Positions 58,978-64,000 of a stretch of 64,000 bases of DNA are shown one piece after another. Made by a program: the position numbers and the translations under genes. The notes under the pieces are model-generated. The model saw nothing but the letters and a program-made list of their open reading frames with translations, searched no databases and had not been told where the DNA came from. Numbering within the stretch: the first letter of the stretch is position 1; the number at the start of each line of letters is the position of its first letter. Origin of the DNA: Xaviernesmea oryzae (GTDB lineage Bacteria > Pseudomonadota > Alphaproteobacteria > Rhizobiales > Rhizobiaceae); contig NZ_FXAF01000003.1 of assembly GCF_900177415.1 (NCBI RefSeq), positions 310,001-374,000 on the forward strand, given 5' to 3'.

Positions 58978-60180
58978 ATGAAGATCACAGGCATAGAAAC
59001 CGTCCGCATCGCCGAGCGCGAAAATCTTCTCTGGGTTCTCGTCCACACCGACGAAGGAATTACCGGTCTCGGGGAGACCTTTTACGGCGCCCAGGCCGTC
59101 GAAGCGCATGTTCACGAATACATAGCTCCCCGCGTCATCGGCCGCGATCCGCTGCAGATCGATCTTCTGGCGCAGGATCTCGTCGGCTATATCGGCTTTC
59201 GCTCCTCCGGCGCCGAGGTACGTGGCAATTCCGCCTTCGACATCGCGCTCTGGGATATTTTCGGCAAGGCGGTGAACCAGCCGATCGCCCAGCTTCTCGG
59301 CGGCTTCAGCCGCAGGGAAATCCGTACCTACAACACCTGTGCGGGCACGGAATACGTCAAGCGCAACACCGGGCAGCAGACCGGCAATTATGGCCTCGGC
59401 GCCGGCACGTCCTATGACGACCTGAACGGCTTCCTCTATCGCGCCGACGAATTGGCGGAATCGCTGCTGGAGGAAGGCATCACCGCCATGAAGATCTGGC
59501 CCTTCGATGCCGCAGCCGAGAAGACCCGGGGCCAGTACATCTCGTTGCCCGATCTGAAACTGGCGCTGCAGCCCTTCGAAAAGATCCGCAAGGCGGTCGG
59601 CGACAAGATCGACATCATGGTGGAATTCCACTCCATGTGGCAGCTCCTGCCGGCCATGCAGATCGCCAAGGCGCTGGCGCCCTATCAGACCTTCTGGCAC
59701 GAAGACCCGATCAAGATGGACAGTCTTTCGAGCCTCAAGCGCTATGTCGAGGTCTCGCCCGCGCCGATCTCGGCATCCGAAACGCTCGGCTCCCGCTGGG
59801 CTTTCCGCGACCTCCTCGAGACCGGCGCCGCCGGCATCGTCATGCTCGACATCGGCTGGTGCGGCGGGATTTCCGAAGCCCGCAAGATCGCCTCCATGGC
59901 GGAGGCCTGGCACCTGCCGATCGCCCCGCACGATTGCACCGGACCGGTGCTGCTCTGCGCCTCGACGCATCTTTCGCTGAACGCGCCGAACGCTCTCATC
60001 CAGGAAAGCGTGCGCGCCTTCTATCGAACCTGGTATCGCGATCTGGTGACGGCTTTGCCGGAGGTCAGGAACGGCATGATCACCGTTCCGCCCGGTCCTG
60101 GCCTCGGCATGGAGCTCCATCCCGATCTCGATCGGACCTTCACGGTGACGAGGCGCAAGTCGGACGCCCAGAGCATCTGA
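58978..60180 (+). CDS. Enolase-superfamily sugar-acid dehydratase (MR/MLE type)
   Basis: A 400-residue enolase-superfamily protein. Metal-binding residues are Glu216 (VEFH), Glu242 (HEDP) and Glu268 (ASETLGSRW); Lys172 (MKIW) and His318 (APHD) are candidate acid-base residues. The pattern suggests an aldonate or aldarate dehydratase different from DgoD; gluconate, L-galactonate or an altronate-type substrate are possible. It is the last gene of the cluster and would feed a 2-keto-3-deoxy acid into later steps not present here. Confidence 0.87.
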   Translation: MKITGIETVRIAERENLLWVLVHTDEGITGLGETFYGAQAVEAHVHEYIAPRVIGRDPLQIDLLAQDLVGYIGFRSSGAEVRGNSAFDIALWDIFGKAVNQPIAQLLGGFSRREIRTYNTCAGTEYVKRNTGQQTGNYGLGAGTSYDDLNGFLYRADELAESLLEEGITAMKIWPFDAAAEKTRGQYISLPDLKLALQPFEKIRKAVGDKIDIMVEFHSMWQLLPAMQIAKALAPYQTFWHEDPIKMDSLSSLKRYVEVSPAPISASETLGSRWAFRDLLETGAAGIVMLDIGWCGGISEARKIASMAEAWHLPIAPHDCTGPVLLCASTHLSLNAPNALIQESVRAFYRTWYRDLVTALPEVRNGMITVPPGPGLGMELHPDLDRTFTVTRRKSDAQSI

Positions 60181-60387
60181 GGATCTTCACGGCTCAGCGG
60201 CCCCGGCAACGGCAACTGCCACGCTCCGATCGGCGATATGTGTCGGGACGGGCGGGGCAGCATGCCTGCACGGTGTAGCCGGCCTCACCCGACAGGTGGA
60301 TGGCATTTCAGCCATTAGGGCAACTTGCCCAAACTCTTTCAGCGGTCATACAACCCCATACATGGGGTATGCCCTACGGAGGAGGCG

Positions 60388-60450
60388 ATGAGCCATACAG
60401 GCAACCGTGACCGTTCCATCCGCCGGATGTTCCAAGGCGCGAGCATTTGA
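60388..60450 (+). CDS. Short leader-like frame (20 aa) with a strong ribosome-binding site
   Basis: ATG 60388 is preceded by GGAGGAGG with correct spacing, so ribosomes probably start here. The frame (MSHTGNRDRSIRRMFQGASI) ends after 20 codons at TGA 60448-60450, where it overlaps a possible TTG start of the next frame. It could be a leader peptide, or the N-terminus of one gene interrupted by a frameshift. Confidence 0.4.
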   Translation: MSHTGNRDRSIRRMFQGASI

Positions 60451-60587
60451 GGCAGCGGCCGCCCAAGCAAGGCATATCCCGCCGGACGAGCTGGATACTG
60501 CTGACTTTCGCGTCGATCGCCGCTTGGATCGGCTTGATCGCCGTCGGCATGCAGATTTTCAAGGCGCTGGGACTGAGCGGCAGCTGA
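60447..60587 (+). CDS. Small single-pass membrane protein (46 aa)
   Basis: A 46-codon frame from TTG 60447 encodes a basic N-terminus (RQRPPKQGISRRTS) and one strongly hydrophobic helix (WILLTFASIAAWIGLIAVGM) with a short tail. The start overlaps the previous stop (TTGA), consistent with coupling or with a single-base frameshift between both parts. Charge pattern and helix make a real membrane peptide plausible. It points toward the convergent antiporter operon and has no known family. Confidence 0.45.
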   Translation: MRQRPPKQGISRRTSWILLTFASIAAWIGLIAVGMQIFKALGLSGS

Positions 60588-60627
60588 TAGCGCCGCATAA
60601 AGGCCTTCCGCCCCGATACCTCGACGC

Positions 60628-61017
60628 TCAGGCTGACGGCACGGAATCCGGTTCCGCTTCCTCGCTGCTGCCTTGCTTCTCGGGGACATTGCCGTTGCGC
60701 TCCGCCCGATCCCGGTGGAGCGCCGCGCGGGCGAGCAGCATGAAGGTTACGGGGGTTGTCACCGTCACGAAGATCCCGATCAGGATCTCGTGGAGCACCG
60801 GCCGCGACGAAGCGATGGAAAAGAAGATCATCGATGCCAGCATGATGCCTCCGATCCCCCAGCTTGTCCCAAGTGTGGGTGCATGGATGCGCTCGTAGAA
60901 GGTCGGCAACCGCAGGAACCCGATCGCGCCGATGAGTGTCAGCGATGCGCCGACGAGCAGGAAGAAGGCGACGACAACGGCGGCCCAGAGGGGGATGTCG
61001 GCAGCAGAATGCATCAT
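60628..61017 (-). CDS. mnhG: Monovalent cation/proton antiporter subunit G
   Basis: A 129-residue membrane protein with three helices (VVVAFFLLVGASLTLIGAIGFL first) and the MnhG/PhaG segment LPTFYERIHAPTLG. The hydrophilic C-terminal tail (about 30 residues, Glu/Ser-rich) is longer than usual. It is the last gene of the operon; ATG 61017 overlaps the mnhF stop by four bases. The complex exchanges Na+ or K+ for protons. Confidence 0.93.
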   Translation of the reverse strand: MMHSAADIPLWAAVVVAFFLLVGASLTLIGAIGFLRLPTFYERIHAPTLGTSWGIGGIMLASMIFFSIASSRPVLHEILIGIFVTVTTPVTFMLLARAALHRDRAERNGNVPEKQGSSEEAEPDSVPSA

Positions 61018-61295
61018 TCGATCACCTCTCCTCGCATGAGGAATTTTGCAAGAGCGACGGTCGCCACGAAACCCAGCATGCCGATCACCAGTGCCGCTTC
61101 GAAATAGATGACACGGCCCGTGCCGATACCGAAGGTGACGAGCAGCAGCATGGCATTGATGTAGAGCGTGTCGAGGCCGATGATCCGGTCCTGCGCGCGC
61201 GGACCGCGGAACATGCGTATGGACGCTATGGCCATCGCCGCCGCAAGCATGAACTGGGCAAGCGAAACGGCGGTGAGAACGATAATGGCGCTCAT
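61014..61295 (-). CDS. mnhF: Monovalent cation/proton antiporter subunit F
   Basis: A 93-residue protein with three helices and the conserved FRGPRAQDRIIGLDTL loop typical of MnhF/PhaF/MrpF. ATG 61295 follows GGAGAT and overlaps the mnhE stop by four bases. Confidence 0.93.
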   Translation of the reverse strand: MSAIIVLTAVSLAQFMLAAAMAIASIRMFRGPRAQDRIIGLDTLYINAMLLLVTFGIGTGRVIYFEAALVIGMLGFVATVALAKFLMRGEVIE

Positions 61296-61768
61296 TCGAA
61301 TATCTCCATCAAGAGCTTCTCGTAGCGGCTCTTGATCATCTCGATCCATTGGTCTTCATCGATCACGTCAAGCACATGCAGCAGAACCGTCCGGTCGCCC
61401 GAATCGTATTCGAGCCAGGCCGAGCCCGGCGTGCTGGTGAGGATGATGGCGAGAAACGCAAGCGCGGTGCGGTCCTCCATCTCCAGCGGCACGGCCAGGA
61501 ATCCCGACGTGTGCCCCTCGGGCCGACCTTTCAGAATGACCGAGGCGACCGCCAGATTGGAACGAACGATGTCGTAAAGGACGATGCCGAACAGTTTCGG
61601 CAGCAGATGCCACTTCCTCAGCTTGGGCTTGTCCGGACGCAGCGATGCCATCGACCAGGAGGCGAAGACCGCGACAACGGCGCCAAGCACGAAGTGGCCG
61701 AGCGTGAAGCCGTTGAGGAGCATCCACATGATGATCAGCGAAAGGGTGAGAAGCGGATAGGGCAGCAT
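61292..61768 (-). CDS. mnhE: Monovalent cation/proton antiporter subunit E
   Basis: A 158-residue protein: two N-terminal helices (LLTLSLIIMWMLLNGFTLGHFVLGAVVA, residues 6-33) and a soluble C-terminal domain with LTSTPGSAWLEYD, a family hallmark. ATG 61768 begins one base after the mnhD stop. Confidence 0.93.
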   Translation of the reverse strand: MLPYPLLTLSLIIMWMLLNGFTLGHFVLGAVVAVFASWSMASLRPDKPKLRKWHLLPKLFGIVLYDIVRSNLAVASVILKGRPEGHTSGFLAVPLEMEDRTALAFLAIILTSTPGSAWLEYDSGDRTVLLHVLDVIDEDQWIEMIKSRYEKLLMEIFE

Positions 61769-61769
61769 G

Positions 61770-63401
61770 TCAATCTCCCTTTCCGTCGCTGATGATGCCG
61801 GCATCAGGGCTTTCGACCACCGCCGTGTTCCTCACCGCGTCGATATAGATCCTCGGATTGCTGAGCGTACGGATGGTCGCGTCCATGTACTGCATGGCTG
61901 GCTCCGCACGCACCGTCAGGACGAGCGTCAATGCCAGGAGAAACATCACCGGCACGATCTCGATCACGAGAACGCGCGGGACGGTCCCTTCAATCGAGCT
62001 CCAGAAGGTTCTTATGCCGGCGCGGGTCATCGAGATCAACGCCGCGACGCCCGAAAGGATCACCAATATGATCAGCACCCAAACCGCTGCGGTCGGCGGC
62101 ACGCCGATCGCGCCCGTGCCCATCATTGCCGACAGCATGGCGAACTTGGCGACGAAGCCGGAAAGCGGCGGCAGGCCGGAAAGCAGGAGGCCGCAGGCTG
62201 CAAAGCAGGTGCCGAGGATCGCCATCGTTCCCGGCATGGTCACCCCATCCCCCTCTTCCGGTTCGTCCTCCTCCGCATCGCCGTAGGCTTCCATGGTAAC
62301 GGCCAGGACATGGGCGCCGGCGTCCTGACCGCGTTCAACGAGTTCGATCAGCATGAAGAAGGCGCTGATCGTCAGGGTGGAGCTGACCAGATAAAGGAGT
62401 GCGCCGGAGGAAATCGCACCGTCATTGATGCCGAGCACCATCAGCAGCGTCCCCGACGACACCAGAACGGAAAAACCTGCGAGCCGGCCGAGTGCCTGGG
62501 AGGCGAGGACGCCGATGGTTCCGAAGATCAGCGTCGCCATGCCTCCATAAAGCAGTACGCTCGATCCGAAACCGGCCGAAGGTCCATCGCCGAAAAGCAA
62601 CATGGTGAGCCGCAGGATGATGTAGATCCCGAGCTTGCTCAGGATCGCGAAGATGCCGGCCACCGGTGCCGAGGCGGCGCTGTAGGCGGTCGGAAGCCAG
62701 AAACAAAGCGGCCACATGCCCGCCTTGATGAGGAATGCAATGCCGAGCACGCCGACGCCCGCTTCCATCAGCATGCGCCGATCCGGTTCGATCTGCGGGA
62801 TACGGGCGGCAAGATCGGCCATGTTGAGCGTCCCTGCCGTACCGTAGATCAGGCTGACGCCAATCAGGAAGAGAAGCGCTGCAGCAAGGTTGACGGCGAT
62901 GTAATGCATGCCCGCCTTGACGCGCAGCGGCCCGGACCCGTGCAGCAAAAGGCCGTAGGAGGCGGCGAGCATCACCTCGAAGAAGACGAAAAGGTTGAAG
63001 AGATCGCCGGTCAGAAAAGCGCCGTTCAACCCCATCAGCAGGAGCTGGAACATGGTATGGAAGTGCGCCCCGACCGCGTGCCAGCGCGCGAGGGAATAGA
63101 CGAGCGCGGCAATCGCAAGCACTGCGGTGAGAAGGAGCATGAGCGCCGACAGTCCGTCCAGCACAAGCACGATCCCGAATGGCGCGGCCCAGTTGCCGAG
63201 AAGATAGACGCCGTCAAAGCCGTTCGGGCCGCTTTCAATCCGGAACAGGACGAGCGAAACCGCGGCCAGAAGGAGTGTCGAGCCGAGGCTGATCATGGCC
63301 TTTGCGACGCGCTGACGTTCGTCGATGAACAGCAGAAGTGCGGCCGCCATGAGGGGAAGCAGGATCGGCGCGATGATCAGGTGATGCGACCAGTCTATCA
63401 T
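61770..63401 (-). CDS. mnhD: Monovalent cation/proton antiporter subunit D
   Basis: A 543-residue integral membrane protein related to the NuoL/M/N proton-pumping subunits, with about 14 helices. Family residues include a Glu in the FVFFEVMLAASYGLLLHG helix and Lys in FLIKAGMWPLCFWLPTAYSAA. Together with MnhA it forms the ion-translocating core. ATGA overlap with mnhC. Confidence 0.95.
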   Translation of the reverse strand: MIDWSHHLIIAPILLPLMAAALLLFIDERQRVAKAMISLGSTLLLAAVSLVLFRIESGPNGFDGVYLLGNWAAPFGIVLVLDGLSALMLLLTAVLAIAALVYSLARWHAVGAHFHTMFQLLLMGLNGAFLTGDLFNLFVFFEVMLAASYGLLLHGSGPLRVKAGMHYIAVNLAAALLFLIGVSLIYGTAGTLNMADLAARIPQIEPDRRMLMEAGVGVLGIAFLIKAGMWPLCFWLPTAYSAASAPVAGIFAILSKLGIYIILRLTMLLFGDGPSAGFGSSVLLYGGMATLIFGTIGVLASQALGRLAGFSVLVSSGTLLMVLGINDGAISSGALLYLVSSTLTISAFFMLIELVERGQDAGAHVLAVTMEAYGDAEEDEPEEGDGVTMPGTMAILGTCFAACGLLLSGLPPLSGFVAKFAMLSAMMGTGAIGVPPTAAVWVLIILVILSGVAALISMTRAGIRTFWSSIEGTVPRVLVIEIVPVMFLLALTLVLTVRAEPAMQYMDATIRTLSNPRIYIDAVRNTAVVESPDAGIISDGKGD

Positions 63402-63736
63402 TTCGGGTCGCTCCTGCCATCCACATGGTCGGTACCCGTCAGCCCGCGGGAAGCGAGAAGCACGACGAGAAAAAGGGCCGTGGTGGCGAAACCGATGACG
63501 ATCGCAGTCAGCACGAGTGCCTGGGGAACCGGATCGGCCAGCGTCGAAATGGCGACGTCATCGGAGAGAATCGGCGGAACATTCGTCTTCACGCCGCCGA
63601 CGCCGAAGATGAACAGGTTGACGGCATAGGACAAGAGCGAAAGTCCGATGATGACCTGATAGGTGCGGGGGCGCAGGATGAGCCAGACGCCGCAGCTCGT
63701 CATCACTCCGATCGCTATCGACAGGATGATCTCCAT
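63398..63736 (-). CDS. mnhC: Monovalent cation/proton antiporter subunit C
   Basis: A 112-residue NuoK-like protein with three helices (ILSIAIGVMTSCGVWLIL, VIIGLSLLSYAVNLFIF, LTAIVIGFATTALFLVV). The start overlaps the stop of the MnhAB gene by one base (TGATG). Confidence 0.94.
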   Translation of the reverse strand: MEIILSIAIGVMTSCGVWLILRPRTYQVIIGLSLLSYAVNLFIFGVGGVKTNVPPILSDDVAISTLADPVPQALVLTAIVIGFATTALFLVVLLASRGLTGTDHVDGRSDPK

Positions 63737-64000
63737 CAGGCTTCCCTCCCCTTTTCCGCATCGATCGCGCGCAAGCGATTGATGCGGATGGACTGGTGCG
63801 CCAGCGCAACGAGAATGAGAACGGTCGATCCGACCACCAGCGAAAAGACGCCGAGATCAAAAAGCAATGCCGTCGCGGCCGGCACCTTTCCGATCAAAGG
63901 CAGCTCGATATACTGGAAGTGCGACGTCAGGAACGGGTAGCCGAGGAACCAGGCGCCTATACCCGTGGCCGCGGCCGTCAGAAGACCTGCGCCCATCCAG
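63736..64000 (-). CDS. mnhA: Monovalent cation/proton antiporter subunit A (fused MnhAB), C-terminal part
   Basis: The 3' end of a large gene enters from beyond the window. The visible 87 residues are MnhB-like: two helices, with [23 protein letters not shown], after [29 protein letters not shown], here split by position. In alpha-proteobacteria MnhA and MnhB are usually fused (PhaAB), and the position before mnhC fits this. The start is outside the window. Confidence 0.85.
   Translation of the reverse strand, partial: WMGAGLLTAAATGIGAWFLGYPFLTSHFQYIELPLIGKVPAATALLFDLGVFSLVVGSTVLILVALAHQSIRINRLRAIDAEKGREA

Larger units (their letters stand above)
60181..60627. other. Intergenic region with a strong ribosome-binding site and two tiny frames
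   Basis: This 447-base stretch separates the dehydratase from the antiporter operon. It holds the palindrome ACCCCAT-AC-ATGGGGT (60353-60368), then GGAGGAGG and an ATG at 60388. Two short overlapping frames follow and are listed separately. Nothing else is recognised. Confidence 0.6.

Noticed and set aside
60407..60898. 163-codon plus-strand frame running from the intergenic region into mnhG
   Set aside because: It overlaps mnhG antisense for most of its length; the hydrophobic small frame at 60447-60587 fits the first part better.
61767..63629. 620-codon plus-strand frame opposite mnhD and mnhC
   Set aside because: Antisense of membrane protein genes; extremely rich in Arg, His, Glu and Gln, as expected for the complement of hydrophobic codons.

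Overview
The window is GC-rich alphaproteobacterial DNA, most likely a Rhizobiaceae chromosome, chromid or large plasmid (Rhizobium, Agrobacterium or Sinorhizobium relatives). This rests on the gene families seen (a pcaIJF/pcaR block, Mnh/Pha-type cation antiporter, DUF1403 next to an ScpB paralogue, fused MnhAB), on many ABC and TRAP importers beside sugar-acid genes, and on promoters matching the GGAAC-N18/19-TT pattern of the rhizobial general stress sigma factor (RpoE2/EcfG). Genes are dense, mostly in short operons with ATGA or TGATG overlaps. No tRNA, rRNA, CRISPR array, transposase or integrase was recognised.

Layout. 1-1022: tail of an HD-domain protein and an SDR dehydrogenase with a stress-type promoter. 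1024-8535: an unusual set made of two PYROXD2/phytoene-desaturase-like FAD oxidoreductases, a GcvT-like protein and an 84-residue protein on the minus strand, facing a BetI-like TetR regulator, an orphan PotD-like binding protein and a cysteine hydrolase. 8492-11508: ABC-F ATPase and peptidase T. 11655-18178: a LacI-controlled CUT1 sugar ABC importer with a GH63/mannosylglycerate-hydrolase-like enzyme, preceded by two identical 14-bp palindromes. 18226-22918: three-subunit FAD/cytochrome c sugar(-acid) dehydrogenase and an IclR regulator. 23091-27958: a DHA2 exporter and a MarR-controlled EmrAB-type pump. 28149-32245: methyltransferase, two tiny hydrophilic proteins and a GH13 alpha-glucosidase driven from back-to-back stress promoters, then a persulfide-dioxygenase-like MBL protein. 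32250-36960: Zn/Cd P-type ATPase with a MerR-type promoter, and thiMED behind a TPP riboswitch. 36995-40087: a large hybrid histidine kinase.

40248-47445 looks accessory: a RES-Xre toxin-antitoxin pair, an ScpB paralogue with DUF1403, a secreted S10-type peptidase, a VOC protein, an L,D-transpeptidase, a RecX-like protein, and a HicAB pair whose end coincides with the break point of a truncated globin gene. 47534-51073 is the beta-ketoadipate branch (pcaF, pcaJ, pcaI) with divergent pcaR. 51160-52543 holds an orphan WGR protein, a TonB-receptor remnant and a GntR regulator. 52835-60180 is a sugar-acid catabolic cluster: galactonate dehydratase, TRAP transporter, gluconate 5-dehydrogenase-like SDR, idonate 5-dehydrogenase-like MDR and a second enolase-superfamily dehydratase. 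60628-64000 is an Mnh/Mrp cation/proton antiporter operon running off the window.

Together the region reads as a scavenging and stress segment: import and oxidation of sugars, sugar acids, amines and aromatics, plus efflux, metal export, osmotic/ion homeostasis and several toxin-antitoxin genes. The best candidates for undescribed biology are the PYROXD2-GcvT cluster, the ScpB-DUF1403 pair and the stress-promoter pair with its tiny proteins.
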